6,648 nt of DNA from assembly GCA_020696885.1 (NCBI GenBank), contig JAJFMS010000191.1:1-6648 (forward strand). Direction: 5' to 3'. Below the pieces are notes generated by a model, which saw nothing but the letters and a program-made list of their open reading frames with translations, was not told the origin of the DNA and ran no database searches. Made by a program: the position numbers and the translations under genes. Below, piece after piece: positions 1-6,274 of the stretch. The DNA is from Armatimonadota bacterium. Its GTDB lineage: Bacteria > Armatimonadota > SYMT01. How positions within the stretch are numbered: position 1 is the first letter of the stretch; the number at the start of each line of letters is the position of its first letter.

Positions 1-735
1 GCGGTGGAGTTCGAGATCCTGGGTCGCGGTGGACAGCCGGCCCAGTTGGACGTGCTCCTGGTAGTGGCGCCGCTGCCGATGGTGAACGGCCGCGTGGCGG
101 TGATGGAATCCGCGGGTGCGGAGCCGGTAGCCGTGGACGTGGAAGCGTTTGCGCTGCACCGCGCGATGGAAGCCGCGAACCTGATGCCGCCCCCGGGGCA
201 GGCGGTGGCCGTGATGAACATGGGCGCCACCTACACGGACCTCAACATCATCGTGGGCAACGAAGTGGTGGTGACCCGGTCGATCCCGATCGGCGGTAAT
301 GCGCTCACTTCCAGCGTGGCTTCCGTGATGAACGTGCCGGTGGAAGAGGCGGAGCAGCACAAGAAGCACATCGACATTGCGCCGGACCACAGCGCGCACT
401 CGATGGAGTTCGGGGTGATGTCCGTGCCGGATCCGGCCAAGCAGGTGACCCTGCCGTTCGTGGATGAGCTGGTGCGAGAGCTTCGCCGCTCGATCCTTTA
501 CTTCCAGTCCCAGGCGGCGGAAGCGGGCCTATCCGTATCCGTGGACCAGGTGATCCTGGCGGGCGGCGGCACGCAGCTCGGCGGCCTTCCGGATTATCTG
601 GGCGAGCGATTGGGGATGGACGTGGCGATCCTGGACCCGTTTGCCGGTCGAAATCGCGCAGATGTAGGCGAGTGGGCCGGTCGGGGCGCAGAGTTGGCGG
701 TAGCCGCCGGGCTGGCGCTGAAGGAGTACAACTAA
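1..735 (+). CDS. pilM: PilM, actin-like T4P assembly ATPase (5' partial)
   Basis: The frame is open from base 1 to the TAA at 733-735 and gives 244 residues. PilM proteins are usually about 350 residues, so roughly the first 100, including the true start, lie before the window; the GTG at position 4 is an internal valine codon. PilM is a cytoplasmic protein with an FtsA/actin fold that binds ATP and the N-terminal tail of PilN, and so connects the motor side to the alignment complex. Visible signs, numbered from the first window codon, are DVEAFAL (46-52), the phosphate-binding segment MNMGATYTDLNI (72-83) followed by the NEVVVTRSIPIGG strand and turn (87-99), and the adenosine-binding ILAGGGTQLGGL (185-196), followed by DVAILDPF (207-214). 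The gene overlaps pilN by 1 nt. The family call is firm, because the motifs and the neighbours agree. Confidence 0.93.
   Translation, partial: AVEFEILGRGGQPAQLDVLLVVAPLPMVNGRVAVMESAGAEPVAVDVEAFALHRAMEAANLMPPPGQAVAVMNMGATYTDLNIIVGNEVVVTRSIPIGGNALTSSVASVMNVPVEEAEQHKKHIDIAPDHSAHSMEFGVMSVPDPAKQVTLPFVDELVRELRRSILYFQSQAAEAGLSVSVDQVILAGGGTQLGGLPDYLGERLGMDVAILDPFAGRNRADVGEWAGRGAELAVAAGLALKEYN
721..726 (+). promoter_or_regulatory. Shine-Dalgarno site for pilN
   Basis: AAGGAG lies 8 nt before the ATG at 735. It fixes the pilN start there and rules out the upstream in-frame GTG at 672, which lies inside pilM and has no such site. The site is within the last codons of pilM, so ribosomes ending pilM can restart at once. 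Confidence 0.8.
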
Positions 736-1334
736 TGGCAAACGTCAACCTGATCTCGGCGCGGCGCGCCGAGCGGGTCCGGCTCACCAAGATCTCCAAG
801 GGTCTGGTGGTCGGCGTGATCGCTGCCGGCGCGGTGAGCTTGCTGGCAATCCTGGTGGTGGGTGGGCAGGTGATGTCCGTGCGCGGGCAGGTTGCCGCCG
901 TGGACCGGGACCTCGAGAAGCTGCGTCCGATCATCCAGGAGATGGAAGCGGACCAGAAAGAGCGGGGCGTGCTCCAGCCCAAGCTGGTGACCCTCACGGA
1001 CGCGCAGCAGCAGACCCGACGCTGGTTCGGCATGATGGAAGGCTTCAAGCGCGCCGTGCCGGAGCAGACCTGGCTGACCAACGTATCCGTAGAGAAGTCC
1101 GGCGAGAGCTCGAAGATCCTGAAGATCAACGGCGTCACCGTCAACCAGTCGCGGGTGGGCGAAACGATGTACCGGCTCTCCCTGCAGCCGGACTACTACA
1201 GCAAAGTGGACCTGCGCTACACGCAGACTCTGAAGTCCTCGCTGCTTGACAACGTCGAGTTCGAGCTGGCCGCGCAGTTGAACCTGCCGGAGCCGGACAA
1301 GAAGGGAGACGCCAGTGCGACTAAAACCAACTAA
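735..1334 (+). CDS. pilN: PilN, inner-membrane T4P alignment protein
   Basis: This encodes 199 residues, typical for PilN. PilN is a bitopic inner-membrane protein: its short cytoplasmic tail sits in a cleft of PilM and its periplasmic domain pairs with PilO. The tail NVNLISARR (3-11) matches the INLLPxR-type PilM-binding motif of the family. One transmembrane helix follows at about 24-46, then a coiled-coil stretch at about 47-95 and a small alpha/beta domain (about 98-183) resembling the PilN ferredoxin-like fold. The C-terminal tail is charged and low in complexity. The ATG overlaps the pilM stop (TAATG), and the last 20 nt overlap pilO. The assignment rests on topology, the N-terminal motif and gene order, since PilN sequences diverge widely. 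Confidence 0.88.
   Translation: MANVNLISARRAERVRLTKISKGLVVGVIAAGAVSLLAILVVGGQVMSVRGQVAAVDRDLEKLRPIIQEMEADQKERGVLQPKLVTLTDAQQQTRRWFGMMEGFKRAVPEQTWLTNVSVEKSGESSKILKINGVTVNQSRVGETMYRLSLQPDYYSKVDLRYTQTLKSSLLDNVEFELAAQLNLPEPDKKGDASATKTN
1302..1308 (+). promoter_or_regulatory. Shine-Dalgarno site for pilO
   Basis: AAGGGAG lies 6 nt before the GTG at 1315, inside the 3' end of pilN. It supports a GTG start that overlaps pilN by 20 nt. Confidence 0.7.
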
Positions 1335-2022
1335 GAGCACCATCGGGCTGTTGGGCGGCGTCCTGGGGCTGGTGATCATCAGCGCCGGCACGGTGCTGTG
1401 GTTCCAGCAGAAGGCGCTGGCGGAGACCACCTCCACCCTGAAGCTCCGGCAGGCCGAGGCCATGGACGGCAACAAAGTGGCCCGCCAGCGGGACGAGGTC
1501 CGGGCCGTCCTGGAGCAGGATCGCGCGCAGTTGCTGTACCTGGAGAACGGCGTCTCTGATGCGGCCTACGTACCCACGCTGCTGAAGCAGTTGGAAGAGC
1601 TAGCCTCCTCCACGCACAACAAGGTGCTGGGCGTGCGGCCGATGGCGGACACGCGCGGCCCCACACGGATCGAGCAGCGGCGCGACCCGAACGCCCAGGG
1701 CAAGGCCGGCTCCGGAGACGAGAAGAAGGAAGTCGAGATTCCGGAGCCGTACACGCGGCTGGGGATCCAGGTGAGCCTCATCGGCACCTACCAGTCTTCG
1801 CAGGGGTTCGTGGATCGCCTCACTCGGTTCCCGAAGATCGTTTCCGTGGAGGAGCTCCAGCTCCGTCCGCACCATTCCGCCACCGGCGAGTCGGCCGAGA
1901 AGAGCGGCGTGCTGGACGTGGAGATCAAGCTCACCGCCTTCATCATGAAGGAAGCGGCGCCCGCCGCCAGCTCCGCTCCGGGTGCTATCACCGCTCGGGC
2001 CACCGTGGGAGGGACTAACTAA
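1315..2022 (+). CDS. pilO: PilO, inner-membrane T4P alignment protein
   Basis: This encodes 235 residues from a GTG start. PilO forms periplasmic heterodimers with PilN in the inner-membrane alignment ring and transmits the state of the motor. The product has a short basic N-terminus (MRLKPTK), one transmembrane helix (about 9-31), a coiled coil (about 33-75) and a C-terminal ferredoxin-like domain (about 84-212). The family-typical strand-helix-strand IGTYQSSQGFVDRLTRFPK (156-174) leads into IVSVEELQLRP (175-185). A charged, Gly/Lys/Glu-rich segment at about 113-141 interrupts the domain, and an Ala/Ser/Gly-rich tail of about 22 residues ends the protein. Both are probably disordered. The stop TAA shares its last base with the ATG of the next gene. 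The call is strong from context plus the C-terminal motif. Confidence 0.88.
   Translation: MRLKPTKSTIGLLGGVLGLVIISAGTVLWFQQKALAETTSTLKLRQAEAMDGNKVARQRDEVRAVLEQDRAQLLYLENGVSDAAYVPTLLKQLEELASSTHNKVLGVRPMADTRGPTRIEQRRDPNAQGKAGSGDEKKEVEIPEPYTRLGIQVSLIGTYQSSQGFVDRLTRFPKIVSVEELQLRPHHSATGESAEKSGVLDVEIKLTAFIMKEAAPAASSAPGAITARATVGGTN
2007..2013 (+). promoter_or_regulatory. Shine-Dalgarno site for the pilP-like gene
   Basis: GGGAGGG lies 8 nt before the ATG at 2022. It selects the first of three closely spaced in-frame ATG codons (2022, 2028, 2037) and sits in the final codons of pilO. Confidence 0.7.
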
Positions 2023-2750
2023 TGAAGATGCAGAAGATGGATCCGAAGCAAGTCCCCCAGGTAATCGGCCTCGGGGTGATCTCTGCCGGCGTCTTCGGCT
2101 ACGCGCTGTTCAACTTCGCGCTGGGCGGGCCGAAGCCCACCACGGCTGTGGAGCCGGCCCCGAAGTCGGGAGCGGCCGTCACTTCGGTAGCCGCCGCGGC
2201 CGGCGCCGCCGAAGCGGGAACCGTGCCCGGCGCTGTTCCGGGTGCCGGTCCTGGCGGCGTGCAGGTGGTGCAGAACACCCCGCCCGCGCTACAACTGCCG
2301 GGCCAGTACAACCCGGACCCGTTCCGGTCGTCGGAAAAGCCGGAGCCCAGCGTGGTCGTGGCCCCCAAGCCCGCCCCTGCCCCCGCACCGGAGAAGAAAG
2401 CGCCGTTGCTGCCCCCGTCCGGTACGGCCAAGCCAGGCCCGGCCGACGGCGCTAGCCAGCCCGCCCCGGCTCCGAAGGTAGTGGTGGTCCCCGCGAAGCC
2501 GCCGCGCCCGGAGATCGTGGTCCGCGGCACCAGCGTGGTGGAAGGGATGAACCTGGCGATCCTGGAGATCGGGCAGGAGCACCGGGTGGTACAGGTGGGC
2601 GACGTACTCTCCAAGGGCTTCAAGGTGAAGAAGATCAAGCTCGAGGGCGTCGAGGTGGTCGGCGATAAGGATAAGTTCTTTGTGCCCGTGGGAGCGAAGT
2701 CGGAGCCGAAGAAGCCCGACAATGCAGAAGGCGCCGCCGCGCAGTCCTAG
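2022..2750 (+). CDS. PilP/GspC-like membrane-anchored T4P protein
   Basis: This encodes 242 residues. The N-terminus (about 13-36) is a hydrophobic helix. It is followed by a long Pro/Ala/Gly/Val-rich linker (about 37-160), which contains YNPDPFR (96-102), similar to the RDPF motif of PilP. A compact C-terminal beta domain (about 161-225) carries IVVRGTSVVEGMNLAILEI, then VGDVLSKGFKVKKI and an EGV turn. This resembles the homology-region fold of PilP and GspC, which docks on the secretin (PilQ or GspD). A short charged tail follows. Classical PilP is a lipoprotein, but this protein has no cysteine and so no lipobox, and is probably held by its helix as GspC is. Position right after pilMNO supports the PilP role. 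The exact family is uncertain, so no symbol is given. Confidence 0.7.
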   Translation: MKMQKMDPKQVPQVIGLGVISAGVFGYALFNFALGGPKPTTAVEPAPKSGAAVTSVAAAAGAAEAGTVPGAVPGAGPGGVQVVQNTPPALQLPGQYNPDPFRSSEKPEPSVVVAPKPAPAPAPEKKAPLLPPSGTAKPGPADGASQPAPAPKVVVVPAKPPRPEIVVRGTSVVEGMNLAILEIGQEHRVVQVGDVLSKGFKVKKIKLEGVEVVGDKDKFFVPVGAKSEPKKPDNAEGAAAQS

Positions 2751-2776
2751 CGACAGCCTGCGGGCGCGAGACAACG

Positions 2777-2794
2777 GCGTCCGATTTCGGGCGC
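2777..2794 (+). other. Small hairpin after the pilP-like gene
   Basis: GCGTCCG and CGGGCGC form a 7-bp stem, one pair being a G-T wobble, around an ATTT loop, starting 26 nt after the pilP-like stop. No T tract follows, so it is not a standard intrinsic terminator; it may be a 3'-end protecting stem. The octamer CGGGCGCG occurs at 2761-2768 and again within the stem at 2788-2795, which allows an alternative pairing of the left arm. Confidence 0.4.
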
Positions 2795-2813
2795 GGATGT
2801 ACCGACACGTAGT

Positions 2814-2887
2814 GAGGGATGCGTAGCGCACCAGCTACCGCGCGGCCGGCGCGAGCCGTCCGGCGGGCTGTGGCCTGCGCATCCCTC
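2814..2887 (+). repeat. 74-nt imperfect inverted repeat in the pilB leader
   Basis: GAGGGATGCG (2814-2823) pairs perfectly with CGCATCCCTC (2878-2887). The stem continues inward with a T-G, an A-T and a G-C pair, giving 13 continuous pairs. The very G+C-rich interior can fold further, for example CGGC 2843-2846 with GCCG 2855-2858 around an 8-nt loop. The whole 2751-2985 gap has no convincing gene. The stem is not followed by a T run. It could be an mRNA stability or leader element, or a copy of an interspersed palindromic repeat. Its presence is directly visible; its function is unknown. Confidence 0.6.
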
Positions 2888-2985
2888 TCCTAATTGGTCC
2901 GGTCAACCCCGGCAGGTCCGCCGGAGCTCCGCGGCAGCGGTTCCTAACTCCATCACTTTCCAACTCTCCCGACCACCAGATTACG

Positions 2986-4713
2986 ATGGCGAAACGTCAG
3001 ATCGGCGAAATCCTGGTTTCTCGCGGCTATATCACGCCGGAGCAGCTCCAGTCCGCGCTGGAAGCCCAGAGCGGCCTCCCCACCATGGAGGCCCTGGGGG
3101 AGACGCTCGTCAACATGGGCTACCTCTCCCACCGGGATAAGCTCCGGTGTCTGGCCGAACAGTGGGGAGTAGAGTTCGTCGAGCTGGAGTCGTATCCGGT
3201 CGACCCGAATATCGTGAAGCTCGTGGGTCAGGAGATCTGCCGGCGATACAAGGCAATCCCGATCGCTCGCCCGAACGGCAAAGTCGTCGTGGCGATGAAG
3301 GACCCCAACGACATCTACGCCATCGATCCGCTGCGGCTGATCATCGGCGCGGATATCGAGCCGGTGCTGGCGGAAGAGGAAGACATCTTCGCCTCCATCG
3401 GGCGGTTCTTCGCGGACGACGGCACGGCCCAGGACGCGGTGCAAACCGCGCTCAAGGACATCGATGTCGAGAGCATCGAGGTCACCACCGCCACCAACGA
3501 GAACGCCAACGAGGAGATCGCCGTCGATCAGCTCCGGGAGCTGGTGGATGAGGCGCCCGTGGTGCGCCTGGCGAACCTGATCCTGGGGCAGGCGGTCAAA
3601 GACGGGGCCAGCGACATCCACATCGAGCCCACGCGCGAAGGGATGCGCGTGCGGTACCGTGTGGACGGTATCCTCCGCGAGGCGATGACGCTGCCGAAGA
3701 AGGTGCAGTCCGCATTGATCTCGCGCATCAAGATCATGTCCACCATGGACATCTCCGAAAAGCGCGCCCCGCAGGACGGCCGCATCAGCTTGATGATCGA
3801 CGGGAAGCAGTGGGACTTCCGCGTCTCCACGCTGCCGTCCGCCTTCGGGGAAAAGGTCGTGCTCCGGGTCCTCGATAAGAGCGCTATCGGGGTGGGTCTC
3901 CACCGCCTGGGCATCATGCCGAAAACGCTGGAGCAGTTCGAGAACCTCATCACCCGGACGTACGGAATCATCCTGGTTACCGGGCCGACCGGCTCGGGAA
4001 AATCGACCACCCTGTACTCCGTGCTCTCGAAGCTGAACAGCACCGAGAAGAACATCCTCACCATCGAGGATCCGGTGGAGTACGAGCTGGCCGGGCTCAC
4101 GCAGGTGGGCGTCAATCCCCGGGCTGGGCTTACCTTCGCGGCCGGGCTCCGGTGTATGCTCCGCCAGGACCCGAACATCATCATGGTTGGTGAGATCCGG
4201 GACAGTGAAACGGCGCTCATCGCCGTGGAAGCGGCGCTCACGGGCCACCTCGTGCTTTCCACGCTGCACACCAACGACGCGCCCGGCGCCATCCCCCGTC
4301 TCCTCGACATGAGCGTGGAGCCGTTCCTCATCGCCTCCGCGGTCTGCGGCGTGCTCGCCCAGCGGCTTTGCCGGGTGATCTGCCCGCGCTGCAAGGTGGC
4401 GTACCAGCCCCCCATGGACGCCGTCCGCCGGCTGGGGATCAGTCAGGAAAACACGCAGGGCGTGAAGTTCTACCGTGGGCGCGGCTGCGACTACTGTAAG
4501 GGCACCGGTTACAAGGGCCGAACCGGGATTTACGAACTGATGGCCGTCAACGACGAAGTGCGCGAGTTGACGTTGGAGCGGGCAAGCACGCAGAAAATCA
4601 AAGAAGCGGCGATCCGGAACGGCATGATCACGTTGAAGTCCGACGCCACCGAAAAGGTGCTGCTCGGTATGACCACGCTCGAGGAGACCTTACGTGTCGT
4701 TTACAGCGGTTGA
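2986..4713 (+). CDS. pilB: PilB, T4P extension ATPase (GspE family)
   Basis: This encodes 575 residues, a usual PilB length. PilB is the hexameric cytoplasmic ATPase that powers pilus polymerisation through PilC. The N-terminal T2SSE_N/MshEN domain (about 3-140) has two tandem LG-x2-L-x3-G-type motifs (about 4-28 and 37-59), the pattern that binds cyclic di-GMP in MshE-like ATPases. The central N2 domain contains DGASDIHIEP (206-215) and RYRVDGIL (223-230). The motor domain has Walker A GPTGSGKST (333-341), Asp box TIEDPVE (359-365), Walker B IIMVGEIRD (398-406, catalytic Glu403) and His box TGHLVLSTLHTNDA (419-432). The zinc tetracysteine is CPRC (466-469) with CDYC (501-504). No active-site residue is missing. 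The ATG lacks an SD: the 40 nt before it are pyrimidine-rich. A 20-nt overlap joins it to pilT. Confidence 0.97.
   Translation: MAKRQIGEILVSRGYITPEQLQSALEAQSGLPTMEALGETLVNMGYLSHRDKLRCLAEQWGVEFVELESYPVDPNIVKLVGQEICRRYKAIPIARPNGKVVVAMKDPNDIYAIDPLRLIIGADIEPVLAEEEDIFASIGRFFADDGTAQDAVQTALKDIDVESIEVTTATNENANEEIAVDQLRELVDEAPVVRLANLILGQAVKDGASDIHIEPTREGMRVRYRVDGILREAMTLPKKVQSALISRIKIMSTMDISEKRAPQDGRISLMIDGKQWDFRVSTLPSAFGEKVVLRVLDKSAIGVGLHRLGIMPKTLEQFENLITRTYGIILVTGPTGSGKSTTLYSVLSKLNSTEKNILTIEDPVEYELAGLTQVGVNPRAGLTFAAGLRCMLRQDPNIIMVGEIRDSETALIAVEAALTGHLVLSTLHTNDAPGAIPRLLDMSVEPFLIASAVCGVLAQRLCRVICPRCKVAYQPPMDAVRRLGISQENTQGVKFYRGRGCDYCKGTGYKGRTGIYELMAVNDEVRELTLERASTQKIKEAAIRNGMITLKSDATEKVLLGMTTLEETLRVVYSG
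4681..4686 (+). promoter_or_regulatory. Shine-Dalgarno site for pilT
   Basis: GAGGAG lies 7 nt before the GTG at 4694, within the end of pilB, and supports that start over the in-frame ATG at 4724. Confidence 0.7.
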
Positions 4714-5842
4714 TTGGACGCGGATGCCCGCCGCCGAGCCGGAGCCGCAGGTGTCGGCCGGCTCCGTGCCGATTGGCGATTCCCACATCGACGACCTGCT
4801 CGTCGAGTGCAACTTACGGGGCGCTTCGGACCTCCACCTCTCGGTAGGGCTGCCGCCCGTCATCCGGATCGACGGCCGGCTGGTGCGCCTGAAGTACGAT
4901 CCGCTCACCGGCCAGGACATCCCGCGGCTGGTGTACGACGTGCTGACCAACCAGCAGATCCAGTGGTTCGAGAAGGTCCACGAGCTGGACTTCTCGTACG
5001 GCATGACCGGCGTGGGCCGGTTCCGGTTCAACGTCTACAAGCAGCGGGGGGCGGTGGGCGCCGCGATGCGCGCCATCCCGACCAAGATCCCCACGCTGGA
5101 AGAGCTGCGCCTGCCCCCGATGCTGCGGGAGCTCACCCGGAAGCACAGCGGGCTCGTGCTCGTGACGGGCGCCACCGGCGCCGGCAAGTCCACCACCCTG
5201 GCCTCGATGATCGGCATCATCAACCAGGAGCGCGACTGCCACATCATGACGATCGAGGATCCGATCGAGTACCTGCACACGCACGGCCGGTCGATGATCA
5301 ACCAGCGGGAGCTGGGGCAGGACACGCACAGCTTCGAGAACGCCCTGCGCGCCGTGCTCCGGGAGGACCCGGACGTCATCCTGGTGGGTGAGCTTCGGGA
5401 TCTGGAGACGATCTCCTCCGCCATCACCCTGGCGGAGACCGGCCACCTGGTGTTCGCGACCCTCCACACCCGCAACGCGCCCCAGACGATCGACCGCATC
5501 GTGGACGTCTTCCCGGCGTACCAGCAAGACCAGATCAAGATCCAGCTCGCGAACGCGCTGGAGGCGATCGTGGCGCAGCAGCTCCTCCCGCGCTCCGGCG
5601 GCGGCCGGATTCCGGCGCTGGAGATCATGCTCGCCAGCAGCGCCGTGCGGAACGTGATCCGCGAAGGCCGGACCGATCAGCTCTACTCCTGTATCGAGAC
5701 CGGCGCCCAGCACGGGATGCAGACGATGGACCGCTCGCTGGTGCAGCTACTCCGCACCGGCAACATCACCATGGACGTGGCGAAGACCAACAGCCTGGAC
5801 CCGGACAACTTCATCCGGCTGTTGAAGAACTTCGGGATGTAG
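4694..5842 (+). CDS. pilT: PilT, T4P retraction ATPase
   Basis: This encodes 382 residues. PilT is the hexameric ATPase that depolymerises pili, which drives twitching motility, surface sensing and DNA uptake. A Pas-like N-terminal domain contains ASDLHLSVGLPPVIRIDG (44-61). Walker A is GATGAGKST (159-167), the Asp box is TIEDPIE (186-192), Walker B is VILVGELRD (228-236, catalytic Glu233) and the His box is TGHLVFATLHTRNA (249-262). AVRNVIRE (317-324) corresponds to the AIRNLIRE motif that marks PilT and is essential for retraction. The zinc cysteines and long N-terminal domain of PilB are absent. With the GTG start, the protein has about 25 low-complexity residues before the usual PilT N-terminus; it is otherwise complete. 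It is co-translated with pilB through a 20-nt overlap and is the last gene before the terminator. Confidence 0.97.
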   Translation: MSFTAVDWTRMPAAEPEPQVSAGSVPIGDSHIDDLLVECNLRGASDLHLSVGLPPVIRIDGRLVRLKYDPLTGQDIPRLVYDVLTNQQIQWFEKVHELDFSYGMTGVGRFRFNVYKQRGAVGAAMRAIPTKIPTLEELRLPPMLRELTRKHSGLVLVTGATGAGKSTTLASMIGIINQERDCHIMTIEDPIEYLHTHGRSMINQRELGQDTHSFENALRAVLREDPDVILVGELRDLETISSAITLAETGHLVFATLHTRNAPQTIDRIVDVFPAYQQDQIKIQLANALEAIVAQQLLPRSGGGRIPALEIMLASSAVRNVIREGRTDQLYSCIETGAQHGMQTMDRSLVQLLRTGNITMDVAKTNSLDPDNFIRLLKNFGM

Positions 5843-5845
5843 CCG

Positions 5846-5859
5846 GGAGCAGGTGCTCC
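5846..5859 (+). other. Short hairpin just after the pilT stop
   Basis: GGAGC and GCTCC form a 5-bp stem around AGGT, three bases after the pilT stop codon. It lacks a T tract and precedes the true terminator, so it is at most a minor element. Confidence 0.3.
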
Positions 5860-5879
5860 TTCGGCGGGAAATGATGGTG

Positions 5880-5914
5880 ACGAGGTCCGGGCGTTCGTGC
5901 CCGGACCTCGTTTT
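5880..5914 (+). terminator. Intrinsic terminator of the pil transcript
   Basis: CGAGGTCCGGGC (5881-5892) pairs perfectly over 12 bp with GCCCGGACCTCG (5899-5910). The loop is GTTCGT, which can close to a stable UUCG tetraloop with one extra G-U pair. TTTT (5911-5914) follows directly, and A5880 can extend the stem. It lies 37 nt past the pilT stop and ends transcription on the + strand. No A run precedes the stem, so it is unlikely to work well in the other direction. Confidence 0.95.
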
Positions 5915-5937
5915 GCCTGAGGTTGCGGTAGATGTAT

Positions 5938-6064
5938 CGTAGGGCAGCGGCTCTGCTTGCCCTGCAACCCGACTAACCCAGGCGCCTTAACCCGCGCTGG
6001 TCACGGCTCTGCCAGCGCTGGGTGTAAACGCCCTGCCAGGGCAACCACGGCGTGTACCCCTACG
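5938..6064. repeat. Palindrome-rich intergenic segment with inverted ends
   Basis: CGTAGGG (5938-5944) and CCCTACG (6058-6064) are inverted copies bounding 127 bp. Inside are AGGGCA/TGCCCT (5941-5946 with 5958-5963), GCGCTGG/CCAGCGC (5994-6000 with 6012-6018), the perfect palindrome CCAGCGCTGG (6012-6021) and GCCCT/AGGGC (6030-6034 with 6038-6042). CGGCTCTGC occurs twice (5948-5956, 6004-6012). The pattern suggests a degenerate interspersed repeat of the GTAGGG...CCCTAC kind seen between genes in some G+C-rich genomes. This is inference; no second full copy is in the window. Reverse-strand open frames across it show no credible protein. Confidence 0.4.
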
Positions 6065-6066
6065 GA

Positions 6067-6129
6067 CAACGACCATGCGAGCGATCGGCTCATGGTAGCG
6101 GCGGCTTCCTGAAGACCGCATGGTCGTTG
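6067..6129. repeat. 13-bp perfect inverted repeat with a competing inner hairpin
   Basis: CAACGACCATGCG (6067-6079) is the exact reverse complement of CGCATGGTCGTTG (6117-6129), with 37 nt between. The left arm can instead fold locally: ACCATG (6072-6077) pairs with CATGGT (6091-6096), extended by AGC/GCT (6080-6082 with 6088-6090) around GATCG. The two folds exclude each other. The element lies between the pil terminator and the next gene. It could be a structured RNA, a protein-binding palindrome or a repeat-element remnant. Confidence 0.55.
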
Positions 6130-6205
6130 GCTCAGATGGCGCCGCCGGCCGACGTAGGTGAGCCGGAGAAGGAAAAACGCGCTGGCTAGGACCATGACAC
6201 CACTG

Positions 6206-6214
6206 TGGTATCAT
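6206..6214 (+). promoter_or_regulatory. Candidate extended -10 promoter
   Basis: TGGTATCAT fits the extended -10 form TGnTATnnT. No good -35 box lies 17 bp upstream (CTAGGA at 6186-6191 matches TTGACA in only two places), as is common for extended -10 promoters. It follows the pil terminator and precedes the next gene, and a start near 6221 would give a leader of about 54 nt. Confidence 0.4.
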
Positions 6215-6274
6215 CGGAACCCTGTTGAGCCGGAAGGGGTCAAGTGCCACGCTCGCTTTGCTGGAAGTCGGCTG

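Noticed and set aside
2814..2895. Intrinsic terminator between the pilP-like gene and pilB
   Set aside because: The stem is long, but the following bases (TCCTAATT) do not form a T tract and the loop region is large and branched, so it is reported only as a structured repeat.
2897..2985. tRNA or classical sigma-70 promoter before pilB
   Set aside because: The GGTCCGGTCAACCCC stretch loosely recalls a T arm, but no acceptor or anticodon stem fits. No -35/-10 pair with proper spacing was found (TTGGTC at 2894-2899 has no -10 partner).
2953..4269. 438-codon reverse-strand open frame opposite pilB
   Set aside because: It mirrors the reading frame of a fully motif-complete pilB. Its product is rich in His, Arg, Asp and Gly with no recognisable domain, as expected from the complement of G+C-rich coding DNA.
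4814..5713. 299-codon reverse-strand open frame opposite pilT
   Set aside because: It is a shadow of pilT with the same biased composition, no plausible initiation region and no recognisable motifs.
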